In this document: one piece after another, positions 8,564 through 16,579 of the stretch
How positions within the stretch are numbered: the stretch's first letter is position 1
Layout of the letters: each line of letters opens with the position of its first letter
Assembly (NCBI RefSeq): GCF_900115685.1
Contig: NZ_FOXJ01000001.1
Span: 2,389,796-2,453,795 of the forward strand
Origin: Variovorax sp. 770b2
GTDB taxonomy: Bacteria; Pseudomonadota; Gammaproteobacteria; Burkholderiales; Burkholderiaceae_C
Length of the DNA stretch: 64,000 bases
Reading direction: 5' to 3'
The notes under the pieces: generated by a model
Told to the model about the DNA's origin: nothing
Seen by the model: only the letters and a program-made list of their open reading frames with translations
The model's database searches: none
Position numbers and translations under genes: made by a program

Positions 8564-9448
8564 TCAGGCCAACGCCCCCACTGCAATGCGCGTCGCCGAC
8601 GCCACGACATCGTTGCGCCCCTTCGCATCCTTCTCCGGAAACGTCAGGTAGACAGCCAGCACCAGCGGTGCGCCGGCCGGCGGCCACAGCACGCCGACGT
8701 CGTTCGTCGTGCCGTAGGAGCCCGAGCCGGTCTTGTCGCCCACCTTCCAGCCCGCGGGCACGCCGGCCAGGAAGCGTTCGGTGCTGGTGGTGTTGCCCAG
8801 CAACCAGGTCTTGAGCTGCTGGCGCTGCGCCGCGCCGAGCGCGTTGCCCAGCACCAGCCGCTCGACGCTGGCCGCCATGGCCGCGGGCGTGGTGGTGTCG
8901 CGCAGGTCGCCGGGGATGGCGGTGTTGAGTTCGGTCTCCCAGCGTTCGAGCCTGAAGGCGTCGTCGCCCGATGACCGCGCAAAGGCCGTCACCGCGGGCG
9001 GTCCGCCCAGCATCTTCATCAGCAAGTTGGCCGCGGTGTTGTCGCTGTACTGGACGGCGGCGGCGCACAGTTCGGCCACGGTCATGCCGGTCGCGATGTT
9101 CTTCTCGGTGATGGGCGAGTAGGTGACCAGATCGCCCTTGCTGTAGCTGACGCGCCGCGCCAGCAGGCCGCCCTCCTTCGCGCTGCGCTCCAGGACGACT
9201 GCGGCCAGCATGAGCTTGAAGGTGCTGCAGAACGGAAAGCGCTCGTCCGCGCGATGCTGCACGCGCGCCCCGGTGGCGGTGTTGAAGCCGACGACGCCCA
9301 GCCGGCCGCCCGATGCGCTTTCGAGCGCGGCGATTTGCGCCGACGCCTCCTGCTGCCCCGCCTTGGCGGACCACGCGGTGCAGGCGCTCGCCAGCGGAAG
9401 AACGGAGGCGGCGAGCAACAGGGTGCGGCGATGTACGAGAGGATTCAT
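8564..9448 (-). CDS. Class A (serine) beta-lactamase
   Basis: A 294-residue exported enzyme that opens the beta-lactam ring by an acyl-serine mechanism. All class A motifs are present: S75-T-F-K78, S135-D-N137, E171 with N175 (ETELN, the Omega-loop Glu166/Asn170 pair) and K239-T-G241. The signal region [20 protein letters not shown] has an Arg pair and a lipobox-like end, so Sec, Tat or lipoprotein export are all possible. C74 before the active serine is shared with L2/Pen-like enzymes, but the KTGSGSYG segment has no matching cysteine, so the carbapenemase-type disulfide is absent. ATG 9448 is chosen because the signal peptide starts there. No AmpR-type regulator is adjacent. Confidence 0.93.
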   Translation of the reverse strand: MNPLVHRRTLLLAASVLPLASACTAWSAKAGQQEASAQIAALESASGGRLGVVGFNTATGARVQHRADERFPFCSTFKLMLAAVVLERSAKEGGLLARRVSYSKGDLVTYSPITEKNIATGMTVAELCAAAVQYSDNTAANLLMKMLGGPPAVTAFARSSGDDAFRLERWETELNTAIPGDLRDTTTPAAMAASVERLVLGNALGAAQRQQLKTWLLGNTTSTERFLAGVPAGWKVGDKTGSGSYGTTNDVGVLWPPAGAPLVLAVYLTFPEKDAKGRNDVVASATRIAVGALA

Positions 9449-9560
9449 GGGTTGTGTGGCAAGTGAATGGAACGAGCCCTCATCGTAGGAGCGCCATCGC
9501 GCAGACCCAAGCGCGCCGGGGCGCATCGGCGTCTCGCGTGTATCGGGTGTAACGGCTCCG

Positions 9561-9627
9561 ATCTATATATTTAACCTTATGGTTGAATAATTTCCGAAAG
9601 CCATCTATATTCAACTTCATGGTTGAA
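9561..9627 (+). promoter_or_regulatory. Duplicated ArsR operator before the ArsR/AHSA1 operon
   Basis: A 25-27 bp segment occurs twice, at 9561-9587 and 9603-9627, each beginning ATCTATAT and ending ATGGTTGAA. The second contains a perfect inverted repeat TTCAAC-N6-GTTGAA (9610-9627); the first has TTTAAC-N6-GTTGAA (9570-9587), one mismatch. Dyad centres are exactly 40 bp apart, about four helical turns. The second copy overlaps the arsR start codon (9619). Inverted repeats of this size are typical ArsR-family operators, so autorepression is likely. Confidence 0.6.
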
Positions 9628-9957
9628 CTAGATGACGAACGGCTCGACGCCGTGTTCCACGCTCTCGCCGACGGCACGCGCCGCACCATGCTGCAACTGC
9701 TGGCCCAGGGCGACTGCAGCGTGGGCGAACTCGGCGCGCCGTTCCGCATGTCCTTCGCGGGCGCCTCCAAGCACGTGAAGACGCTGGAGCGCGCGGGCCT
9801 GGTCTCGCGCACCGTGCTCGGCCGGGCGCACGTCTGCCGGCTCGAACCGGCGGCGCTGGCCACGGCCGATGCGTGGCTTCGCCACTACGAAGGCTTCTGG
9901 AACACCCACCTCGACGCGCTGGCAGAGGAACTGCGGCGCGACACATCCGGCAAGTGA
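9619..9957 (+). CDS. ArsR-family winged-HTH regulator
   Basis: A 112-residue ArsR/SmtB-type repressor. The winged HTH spans about residues 5-85 (VFHALADGTRRTMLQLLAQG, CSVGELGAPFRMSFAGASKH, KTLERAGLVSRTVLGRAHVC). It lacks the classical metal-binding ELCVCDL motif and belongs to the group paired with an SRPBCC/AHSA1 protein, which follows 29 bp downstream. I prefer ATG 9619 to the in-frame TTG at 9583: translation from the TTG would run through the operator, while ATG 9619 begins the conserved domain. An operator overlaps this start codon, implying autoregulation. The inducer is unknown. Confidence 0.88.
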   Translation: MVELDDERLDAVFHALADGTRRTMLQLLAQGDCSVGELGAPFRMSFAGASKHVKTLERAGLVSRTVLGRAHVCRLEPAALATADAWLRHYEGFWNTHLDALAEELRRDTSGK

Positions 9958-9986
9958 ACGAACGACCCCTCAAGGAGCGCAACCTC

Positions 9987-10523
9987 ATGACACTCAAGCA
10001 CAACCTCGGCACGTTGATCGAACCTGCCACCCTGCGCGTGGAGCGCACCCTGCCCGCGCCCGTGGAGCGCGTGTGGGCCTACCTGGTCGACCCCGAGAAG
10101 CGCAGGACCTGGCTGGCCGGCGGCACGATGGCGCAGGCGCCGGGCGGCGTGTTCGAACTGCGCTTCCAGCACACCGAACTCTCCGGCGAGGAAGCGCCCG
10201 AGCACTACGCGGCCTATCGCAAGACGCACATCCAGAAGTCGCGCGTGGTGCGCATCGAGCCGCCGAAGCTCCTGACGATCAGCTGGGGCAGCGAGAGCGA
10301 TACCGCCTCCGAAGTCACCTTCGAACTCGCGCCGCGGGGCGACGGCACGCAGCTCGTGCTCACGCACCGGCGCCTGCCCGACCGCAAGGAAACGGTGAGC
10401 GTTTCGAGCGGATGGCATGCCCACCTGGACGTGCTCGACGACGTTCTCCACGGACGCCAGCCGCACGGGTTCTGGACGAACCTCGAAGCGGTCGAGAAGG
10501 CCTACGAAGCCAGTATTCCCTGA
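9987..10523 (+). CDS. SRPBCC/AHSA1-domain protein
   Basis: A 178-residue START-like (AHSA1) cytoplasmic protein. The family pattern is clear: VERTLPAPVERVWAYLVDPE near the N-terminus, then RRTWLAGGTMAQAPGGVFEL and a C-terminal SSGWHAHLDVLDDVLHGR helix. These helix-grip folds bind hydrophobic ligands. Partners of ArsR regulators are widespread, but their substrates are largely unknown. AAGGAG at 9971-9976 sits 10 bp before ATG 9987. It is probably cotranscribed with the ArsR gene 29 bp upstream and therefore induced together with it. Confidence 0.85.
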   Translation: MTLKHNLGTLIEPATLRVERTLPAPVERVWAYLVDPEKRRTWLAGGTMAQAPGGVFELRFQHTELSGEEAPEHYAAYRKTHIQKSRVVRIEPPKLLTISWGSESDTASEVTFELAPRGDGTQLVLTHRRLPDRKETVSVSSGWHAHLDVLDDVLHGRQPHGFWTNLEAVEKAYEASIP

Positions 10524-10561
10524 GCATTTCCTGCGCATTCGCGCTGCGGCATGATCCCGGC

Positions 10562-11305
10562 ATGGACAACCACCGCCCTCATCCGCTGGTCATCGTCAAG
10601 CTCGGCGACACCCATGCAACGCTGCGCGAGCGCCGCGGCGATTTCGAGCACTGGATCGCCGACGGCCTCGGCGTGCAGACCCTGCCCCTTCTCGTGGTCG
10701 ATCCACGCCGCGGCGACACGCTGCCCGCACCGGGCACGGTGTCGGGCGTGGTGGTCACCGGCTCGCATGCGATGGTGTCGCACCGCGAGCCCTGGAGCGA
10801 GCGCACCGCCGAATGGCTCGCCCAGCTCGTGGCGCGGAACACCCCGGTGCTGGGCATCTGCTACGGCCACCAGTTGCTCGCCCACGCGCTGGGCGGCGAG
10901 GCGGGCGACCATCCGCAAGGCATCGAGATCGGCACGGTGACCGTCGCGCTCGAGGAAGCCGCCGCCACCGACCATCTGCTGCAGGGCCTGCCGACCGAGT
11001 TCCCGGCCCACGTGGTGCACCTGCAGAGCGCGCTGCGCCTGCCCGAAGGCGCCGTGCGGCTGGCCGGCAACGCGCACGAGCCCGTGCAGGCCTTCCGCGT
11101 CGGCGACAGCGCCTGGGGCGTGCAGTTCCACCCCGAATTCGATGCCGAGACGATGCGCGGCTACATCGACATGCTGGCCAGCGAGCTGAAGGCCGGCGGC
11201 GCCGACCCCACCGCACTGCGCAGCGGCGTGAGCGACACCGACACGGCCGCCGCGCTGCTCGGGCGCTTCGCCCGCATCGTCGAGGCGCGCCAGCCCGGCG
11301 GCTGA
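10562..11305 (+). CDS. Class I glutamine amidotransferase-domain protein
   Basis: A 247-residue stand-alone class I GATase (GuaA N-domain-like). The catalytic triad is present: C100 in VLGICYGHQLLAHALGG, and H190 and E192 in WGVQFHPEF. Such proteins either supply ammonia to an unknown partner or hydrolyse gamma-glutamyl compounds directly; no synthetase subunit lies nearby, which favours the latter. ATG 10562 follows the upstream stop by 38 bp. The product name is secure at family level only. Confidence 0.85.
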   Translation: MDNHRPHPLVIVKLGDTHATLRERRGDFEHWIADGLGVQTLPLLVVDPRRGDTLPAPGTVSGVVVTGSHAMVSHREPWSERTAEWLAQLVARNTPVLGICYGHQLLAHALGGEAGDHPQGIEIGTVTVALEEAAATDHLLQGLPTEFPAHVVHLQSALRLPEGAVRLAGNAHEPVQAFRVGDSAWGVQFHPEFDAETMRGYIDMLASELKAGGADPTALRSGVSDTDTAAALLGRFARIVEARQPGG

Positions 11306-11425
11306 GGGGCACGGCAGGGCCTCCGGCGGACGCCTTCACACCTTCACGGAGTCGGAGCGCGACTACAAGAAGGGGCCCGCGCTTGGGTTAAGGTGCGGTC
11401 CATCCGTCGATTCCGAAGTCTCTTC

Positions 11426-12064
11426 ATGACCACCCCCTCCCCCGTTCCGGCCCGCAGGCATTTCTCGATGATCCGCGGCTTCCACCTGGCCGACGTGTTC
11501 ACGCTCGGCAATGCGGCCTGCGGCGTCGGCGCGGTGTTCCTGGCGATGGCCTACATGGCGAGCCAGTCGCTCGCGCAGTTCCTCTGGGCGGCCGCGCTCG
11601 CGCCGGCGGCCTTCATCTTCGACGTGTTCGACGGCCGCATCGCGCGCTGGCGCCAGACGCACTCCGCACTCGGCCGCGAACTCGACTCGCTGGCCGACGT
11701 GATCTCGTTCGGCGTCGCACCCGCCGCGCTGGCCTTCGCGGCCGGCCTGAACGGCGGGGGGGACTGTGTTCTTCTCATCTATTTCGTGGGCTGCGGCGTG
11801 AGCCGGCTCGCGCGCTACAACGTCACGGCCGAGGCCCTGTCCGAGGGCGCGGACAAGGTGAAGTATTTCGAGGGCACGCCGATCCCGACCAGCGTGGTGC
11901 TGGTGGGCGTGCTGGCGTATGCGGCGTGGCAGGGCCGCATCGGCGAGGCCGTGTGGGGCGGGGCCTGGGCCATCGGCCCGTGGCTGTTGCACCCGCTCGC
12001 GCTGCTGTTCGCGCTGTCGGGCACGCTGATGATCAGCAAGACCCTGCGCATTCCCAAGTTCTGA
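11426..12064 (+). CDS. pssA: CDP-diacylglycerol--serine O-phosphatidyltransferase
   Basis: A 212-residue membrane enzyme of the CDP-alcohol phosphatidyltransferase family, making phosphatidylserine, the precursor of phosphatidylethanolamine, from CDP-diacylglycerol and L-serine. The signature D-x2-DG-x2-AR-x8-G-x3-D-x3-D is complete: D66, D69-G70, A73-R74, G83, D87 and D91. About six hydrophobic segments follow. The early RGFHLADVFTLGNAACGVGA matches the short type II Pss of Gram-negatives. No psd gene is adjacent, so pairing with phosphatidylserine decarboxylase must occur elsewhere. ATG 11426 is chosen because an in-frame start at 11393 would add eleven non-conserved residues. Confidence 0.85.
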   Translation: MTTPSPVPARRHFSMIRGFHLADVFTLGNAACGVGAVFLAMAYMASQSLAQFLWAAALAPAAFIFDVFDGRIARWRQTHSALGRELDSLADVISFGVAPAALAFAAGLNGGGDCVLLIYFVGCGVSRLARYNVTAEALSEGADKVKYFEGTPIPTSVVLVGVLAYAAWQGRIGEAVWGGAWAIGPWLLHPLALLFALSGTLMISKTLRIPKF

Positions 12065-12091
12065 ATCCATCCAGGAAATGGAGACACGCCC

Positions 12092-12673
12092 ATGACCATG
12101 AAGCTGTATTTCGACCCGCGAAGCCGTTCGCAGGTTGCCAAGTGGATGCTCGACGAGGCCGAGGTCGACTACGAGATCGTGCCCACCCTCATCAAGGACA
12201 AGGCGCACAAGCGCCCCGAATACCTGAAGATCAACCCCGCCGGCAAGCTGCCCGCGCTGGTCGATGGCCGCACGCGCATCTTCGAGAACGCGGCCATCTG
12301 CATGTACATCGCCGAGAAGTTTCCCGGGAAGCGGCTCGCTCCTTATATAGGCACGCCCGAGCGTGGCCGCTACCTGTCGCTGATGGTCTATTCGACCGCG
12401 CAGTTCGAACCCGCCATGGGCGACGACCTGATGAAGATCCGCAGCAACAACAGCGCGCGCGGGTGGACGAATTTCGAGGAGGCCAAGGACGCGGTCGAAC
12501 GCGAACTGGGCTACGGCCCGTACCTCTTCGGCAAGCAGTTCACCGCGGCCGACGTGATGATCGGTTCGTGCCTCATCTGGCACCGCGCGTTCGGCGGCAA
12601 GCTGAACCGCCCGAAGCTGGACGCCTACATCGACCGCCTGAAGGCGCGCCCCAAGGGCATGAAGTTCGGCTGA
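12092..12673 (+). CDS. Glutathione S-transferase family protein
   Basis: A 193-residue cytosolic GST. The thioredoxin-like N-domain (MKLYFDPRSRSQVAKWMLDE, NPAGKLPALVDG with the cis-Pro, IFENAAICMYIAEKF) is followed by an all-helical C-domain ending in LFGKQFTAADVMIGSCLIWH, the N-capping/hydrophobic staple region of GSTs. A serine in SRSQ could serve as the glutathione-activating residue. ATG 12092 is 28 bp after pssA with GAAATGGAG upstream. Substrate unknown; a general detoxification role is likely. Confidence 0.88.
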   Translation: MTMKLYFDPRSRSQVAKWMLDEAEVDYEIVPTLIKDKAHKRPEYLKINPAGKLPALVDGRTRIFENAAICMYIAEKFPGKRLAPYIGTPERGRYLSLMVYSTAQFEPAMGDDLMKIRSNNSARGWTNFEEAKDAVERELGYGPYLFGKQFTAADVMIGSCLIWHRAFGGKLNRPKLDAYIDRLKARPKGMKFG

Positions 12674-12679
12674 GGCGCA

Positions 12680-13351
12680 ATGAGCATCGAACGCATGTCA
12701 CAGGCCACGCCCTCCCCCTCCCCTCACACCGCCGTCGGCGGCCTCGATGCGCTGGTGCGCATCGCCGCGACCCAATCGCTCGCGCCGGATTGCGACCACT
12801 TCTATTTCCTGCGCCACGGCCAGACCGGACGCAATGCGCTGCGCATCTTCCAGGCGGTCGATGAACCGTTGAGCGAACTGGGCCTCCAGCAGGCCGCGCA
12901 CGCCGCCGAACTGCTGGCGGGCGAGCCCATTCGCACCATCGTCTGCAGCGACGCACGCCGCGCCTTCGACACCGCCCACACGGTGGCCGCCGCGCTGCGG
13001 CTCACACCCACGGCACAGGCCGAACTGCGCGAGCGCAACTTCGGCGCGTTGATCGGCACCTCGTCCGCCAACATCGACTGGGCCTGCGAGCCCGAGGGCG
13101 GCGAGACGCTCACGCAGTTCGTCGCCCGCAAGCGCGCGGCGCTGGACGCGGCCCTGAAGCAGCCCGCGCCGGTGCTGGTGGTGGCGCACGGCGGCACGCT
13201 GTACGCGCTGGCCGCGCTGCTGGGCGTGCCCATCGACGTCACCGTGCTGGGCAACGCGCAGCCATTGCGTTTTTCGCGTGCGCGCAACGGCCTTGCATGG
13301 GCCGTAACGCCGCTTCTGCGGCATGCGGGCGGCGAGGCAGCCCTGGCCTAG
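12680..13351 (+). CDS. Histidine phosphatase (phosphoglycerate mutase-like) family protein
   Basis: A 223-residue branch-1 histidine phosphatase. The phosphohistidine motif FLRHGQTGRN holds R45 and H46, and the second catalytic histidine is in VVAHGGTLYA. The proton donor region (ELRERNFGALIG) is also visible. The protein carries an unusual N-terminal stretch of about 38 residues rich in Ser, Pro and Ala before the core. It starts 7 bp after the GST stop, so it is likely cotranscribed. The family includes mutases, SixA, CobC and many house-cleaning phosphatases; the substrate is not predictable here. Confidence 0.85.
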   Translation: MSIERMSQATPSPSPHTAVGGLDALVRIAATQSLAPDCDHFYFLRHGQTGRNALRIFQAVDEPLSELGLQQAAHAAELLAGEPIRTIVCSDARRAFDTAHTVAAALRLTPTAQAELRERNFGALIGTSSANIDWACEPEGGETLTQFVARKRAALDAALKQPAPVLVVAHGGTLYALAALLGVPIDVTVLGNAQPLRFSRARNGLAWAVTPLLRHAGGEAALA

Positions 13352-13392
13352 CCGGGCCGCCCGGTACGCCGTCCATCGAAACCACCGACACC

Positions 13393-14355
13393 ATGGAATT
13401 CAAGGACTACTACAGCGCACTGGGCATCGAGCGCACCGCGTCGGACGACGAGGTGCGCAAGGCCTACCGCAAGCTCGCCCGCAAATACCACCCCGACGTC
13501 AGCAAGGAGCCCGACGCCGAGAAGCGCATGCGCGAGATCAACGAGGCCAAGGACGTGCTGGGCGACAAGGAAAAGCGCGCGTCCTACGATGCCTTGGCCG
13601 ATCGCGTCGCGCGCGGCGGCAGCCCCGAGGGCGACTTCCAGCCGCCGCCAGGGTGGGACTCGGGCTTCGAGTTCCACCGCGGCCCGCGCCAGGGGCCGGC
13701 CGACCATGCGGACTTCAGCGAGTTCTTCTCGTCGATGTTCGGCGAGGCCGAGCGGCGCGGCGCCGCGCGCCAGAACTACCGCGCGCGCGGCGAAGACCAC
13801 CACGCGGCGATCGAGATCGCGCTGGAAGACGCGCTCAACGGCGCCGAGCGCGAGATCACGCTGCGTGCGCAAACGGTCGATGCACAGGGCCATTCGCAAC
13901 TGGAGAACCGCACGCTCAGCGTGAAGATCCCGCCGGGCGTGCACCCGGGCCAGTTCATCCGCCTCGCGGGGCAAGGCATGCCCGGCCATGGCGGCGAGGC
14001 GGCCGGCGACCTGTACCTGGAAGTGCGCATCGCGCCGCACAAGCTCTACCGCGTGGAGGAGCGCGACATCTACATGACGCTGCCCGTCACGCCCACCGAG
14101 GCTGCGCTCGGCGCGCAGGTGCAGGTGCCTACACCGGGCGGCGGCGTGGTCGAGGTCACGGTGCCGCGCAATGCGCGCGGCGGCATGAAGCTGCGCCTGA
14201 AGGGCCGTGGCCTCAAGGGCAAGACGCCCGGCGACCTGTACCTGCTGATCGAGATCGCGCTGCCGCCCGCCGACAGCGACGCCACGCGCGCGGCCTACGA
14301 GCAACTCGCGCAGGCGGCCTCTTCGTTCAACCCGCGCCAGCACCTGGGAGTCTGA
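13393..14355 (+). CDS. cbpA: Curved DNA-binding protein / DnaJ-family co-chaperone CbpA
   Basis: A 320-residue class II J-protein. The N-terminal J-domain (residues 1-70) carries the H33-P-D motif that stimulates the DnaK ATPase. A Gly/Pro/Phe-containing linker follows, then two C-terminal beta-sandwich substrate-binding domains (LSVKIPPGVHPGQFIRLAGQ, VPTPGGGVVEVTVP), with no zinc-finger Cys repeats as expected for CbpA. ATG 13393 begins the J-domain. The CbpM gene follows after 2 bp, the conserved pair in which CbpM inhibits CbpA. Confidence 0.93.
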   Translation: MEFKDYYSALGIERTASDDEVRKAYRKLARKYHPDVSKEPDAEKRMREINEAKDVLGDKEKRASYDALADRVARGGSPEGDFQPPPGWDSGFEFHRGPRQGPADHADFSEFFSSMFGEAERRGAARQNYRARGEDHHAAIEIALEDALNGAEREITLRAQTVDAQGHSQLENRTLSVKIPPGVHPGQFIRLAGQGMPGHGGEAAGDLYLEVRIAPHKLYRVEERDIYMTLPVTPTEAALGAQVQVPTPGGGVVEVTVPRNARGGMKLRLKGRGLKGKTPGDLYLLIEIALPPADSDATRAAYEQLAQAASSFNPRQHLGV

Positions 14356-14357
14356 GC

Positions 14358-14675
14358 ATGGCGACTGTTTCCGTCACAACCGCAACCGCCATCAGCGCCT
14401 CGCAGCCGCTCGCGCTGAACGAACTGGCCCATGCCGTGGGCGCCGACACCGCCTGGGTGGTGCAGCTGGTCGAGGTCGGCATCGTGCAGGTCACCACGGC
14501 CGAGGCGCCGCCCGAGCGCTGGGAGTTCTCCAGCACCGACCTGCAGTGCGCGCTGGAGGCGCGCCGGCTGGAGCGCGACTTCGGCGTGGGCCTGGATGCC
14601 GCCGCGCTGATACTCGACCTTCAGCACGAGGTGCGGCGGCTGAAGGCCGTGCTGCAGGCGCACGGCGTTCGCTGA
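14358..14675 (+). CDS. cbpM: Chaperone modulator CbpM
   Basis: A 105-residue MerR-HTH-like small protein that, in characterised bacteria, binds the CbpA J-domain and blocks its co-chaperone and DNA-binding activities. It shows LNELAHAVGADTAWVVQLVE followed by FSSTDLQCALEARRLERDFG and a C-terminal leucine-rich helix LILDLQHEVRRLKAVLQ. It lies 2 bp after cbpA and is almost certainly translationally coupled. The 29-bp gap to the convergent peptidase gene contains a short perfect hairpin (14681-14695). Confidence 0.9.
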   Translation: MATVSVTTATAISASQPLALNELAHAVGADTAWVVQLVEVGIVQVTTAEAPPERWEFSSTDLQCALEARRLERDFGVGLDAAALILDLQHEVRRLKAVLQAHGVR

Positions 14676-14680
14676 GCAGA

Positions 14681-14695
14681 GGCCGGAGGCCGGCC
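14681..14695. terminator. Short hairpin between convergent cbpM and M20 peptidase genes
   Basis: GGCCGG, loop AGG, CCGGCC: a perfect 6-bp GC stem in the 29-bp gap between two convergent stop codons. There is no T-tract on either side, so intrinsic termination is unproven. Confidence 0.3.
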
Positions 14696-14704
14696 GCGCT
14701 GCGC

Positions 14705-16441
14705 TTACTGCATCTGCTGCAGGTTGCCGATGCGCACCAGCATTTCGGTGAACATCTGCAGGTCGGCCTCCAGGTCGGGCACTTCCTTGTATTCCTTGGC
14801 GTTGTGCCCCGTGTATTTCTTGCCGGGCATGCCAGGGCCGAAGCTGATCGCGTTGGGCATCTGCTTGGCCGTGGTGGCGCCGGCCGCGGACACGGGCTTG
14901 GCCTCCAGGCCGGTGGTGTCGCCGTAGATGTTGAGCAATGTCGAGAGCCACTGGCCCGAGGGATCGCGCGCCATCCAGTTGCCCTGGTCGTACTTGATCT
15001 CGACCTTGGCCTTGTTCGCCGCGGCCCATTCGTTGATCTTCGCTTCCACCTGCGCCTTCAGCTCCTCGGGCGTGCGGCCGCGCGGCATGCGCGTGTTGAC
15101 CGCCATGACCAGCCGGCCGTCGGCGCCGGTGCGGATCAGGTTGGGCGAGAAAGTCAGCGGGCCCATGAAGTCGTCCTTGTAGCCCACGCCCAACTTCTCG
15201 CCGAGGTAGCCGGTGCCGTAGAGACCGTCGATGTACTTGACCGCCTTCAGAAACTGGTTGTCGGCCAGCGCGACGCCCGACTCCTGCAGGAACAGGCCCA
15301 GGCGCGGCAGCGGGTTCACGCCGTTCTGCGGCTCCGAGCCGTGGGCCGATGTGCCGGTGACCTTGATGTCGATGCTGTCGGCGCTCCGCGTGACGGCGAT
15401 CGCGAACTTGCCCTGCGGCTCGTACTTCTGCAGGAACGCTGGCTTCGCGGCGTCGAGCTTCGCCTGCACGGCCGCGAGATCGCCGCCCTTGAGCGTGGCA
15501 GTGGCGGTCTGCGAGATCGCATTGACCGCGGCGGCCGCGCCCATGTCGGTGATCGCGGTGACGGTGCCCTCGGTCTTCTCGGCGGGGAAGAACACGCTCA
15601 GCGAGCCCGCGCCCTTCTCGGCCACGACAGCCGGGTAGCCGCTGTCGAGCACGATGTTGTAGTCGGGCAGCTTGGTCTTGCCGCGGTAGTACTCCATCGC
15701 ATCGCCGCCGGTTTCCTCGGTGGTCTCGATCATCAGGCGCATGGTGCGCTGGATCGGGATGCCGCTTTCCTTCACCGTCTTCATCGCGTAGAGCACGGCG
15801 GCGATCGAGCCCTTGTCGTCGATGGTGCCGCGGCCGTAGAGACGATCGCCCACGCGCTTCATCGTGAAGGGGTCGAGCGTCGTGCCGTCGTCCAGCACCC
15901 ATTCGGAGAGCACCGCGGGCACCACGTCCGAATGCGTGAGGATGCCGAACTCTTCAGTGCCCTTGCCCTTCAGGCTGACTTCGAAGATGCGGTTGTCGAC
16001 GTTGCGGTAGGCAAGCCCGAAATCTTTCGCCATCTTCTGGACGAGCTTGCCGAAGTCGATGATCGCCGGGTTCTCGTGCGGCGGAATCTGCACGTTGCGC
16101 GCCGTCGGCAGCGCCACCATGGTGCCCAGGCTCGCGATCACCGCCTTCTGGTTGTGCAGGCGGTTGTACAGGCCGAGCAGCCGCCCGATGTTGGTGAGGT
16201 CGTCGCCAGTCAGCGGCGCCTTCTTGCGGTAGGCAGCCACGGCGGGTTTGAGCGTGGGGTCGGCCCTCTCTGCCTGGGCGAGGAACGCATTGAAACTGGA
16301 CGGCGGCTTGCCGCTCTGCCAGGCCGCGGCCAACTGGTCGAGCGCGGGTTTCTTGAGCGTGTCTGCGAAGGCCGGTGCGGTGAGGCCTGCTGCCATCAGG
16401 CCCATGGTAAGGACCGACAACGAGACGCGAAATTGCTGCAT
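14705..16441 (-). CDS. Secreted M20-family metallopeptidase (dipeptidase-like), copy 1
   Basis: A 578-residue M20 zinc peptidase with a Sec signal peptide (MQQFRVSLSVLTMGLMAAGL, cleavage after AFA at 26), so periplasmic. Family residues are visible: metal ligand H170 in GILTHSDVVP, bridging Asp in GRGTIDDKGS, the catalytic Glu in ETTEETGGD, and the dimerisation-domain motif VTGTSAHGSEPQNG. It is longer than ArgE/DapE enzymes and resembles PepV-like dipeptidases. It is roughly three-quarters identical by eye to the next gene upstream, and even the ribosome-binding-site leader (GGGAGTCACCCT) is shared, so the pair is a tandem duplication. Peptide specificity unknown. Confidence 0.88.
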   Translation of the reverse strand: MQQFRVSLSVLTMGLMAAGLTAPAFADTLKKPALDQLAAAWQSGKPPSSFNAFLAQAERADPTLKPAVAAYRKKAPLTGDDLTNIGRLLGLYNRLHNQKAVIASLGTMVALPTARNVQIPPHENPAIIDFGKLVQKMAKDFGLAYRNVDNRIFEVSLKGKGTEEFGILTHSDVVPAVLSEWVLDDGTTLDPFTMKRVGDRLYGRGTIDDKGSIAAVLYAMKTVKESGIPIQRTMRLMIETTEETGGDAMEYYRGKTKLPDYNIVLDSGYPAVVAEKGAGSLSVFFPAEKTEGTVTAITDMGAAAAVNAISQTATATLKGGDLAAVQAKLDAAKPAFLQKYEPQGKFAIAVTRSADSIDIKVTGTSAHGSEPQNGVNPLPRLGLFLQESGVALADNQFLKAVKYIDGLYGTGYLGEKLGVGYKDDFMGPLTFSPNLIRTGADGRLVMAVNTRMPRGRTPEELKAQVEAKINEWAAANKAKVEIKYDQGNWMARDPSGQWLSTLLNIYGDTTGLEAKPVSAAGATTAKQMPNAISFGPGMPGKKYTGHNAKEYKEVPDLEADLQMFTEMLVRIGNLQQMQ

Positions 16442-16486
16442 GAGGGTGACTCCCGGTTCACAAAAAATGGAGCCTTCGACGATACC

Positions 16487-16536
16487 CGAGGCATGCAGGC
16501 CGGCATGCCTCGTCGCGCTACGAAGAAACGTAGCGC
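16487..16536 (-). terminator. Double hairpin between the tandem M20 peptidase genes
   Basis: Two perfect inverted repeats lie back to back in the 138-bp gap: CGAGGCATGC-N6-GCATGCCTCG (16487-16512) and GCGCTACG-AAGAAA-CGTAGCGC (16515-16536). In the leftward direction they lie about 45-90 nt past the stop of copy 2 and before copy 1. No T-tract follows directly, so they may terminate weakly, protect the mRNA end or tune expression of copy 1. Confidence 0.5.
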
Positions 16537-16579
16537 ACGAGGGGAAAGGTGCGGCTTTAGGTTTGCAGACTGCGCGCCG

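Noticed and set aside
9583..9618. In-frame TTG at 9583 as the start of the ArsR gene
   Set aside because: It would translate through the second operator and adds twelve non-conserved residues; ATG 9619 begins the domain.
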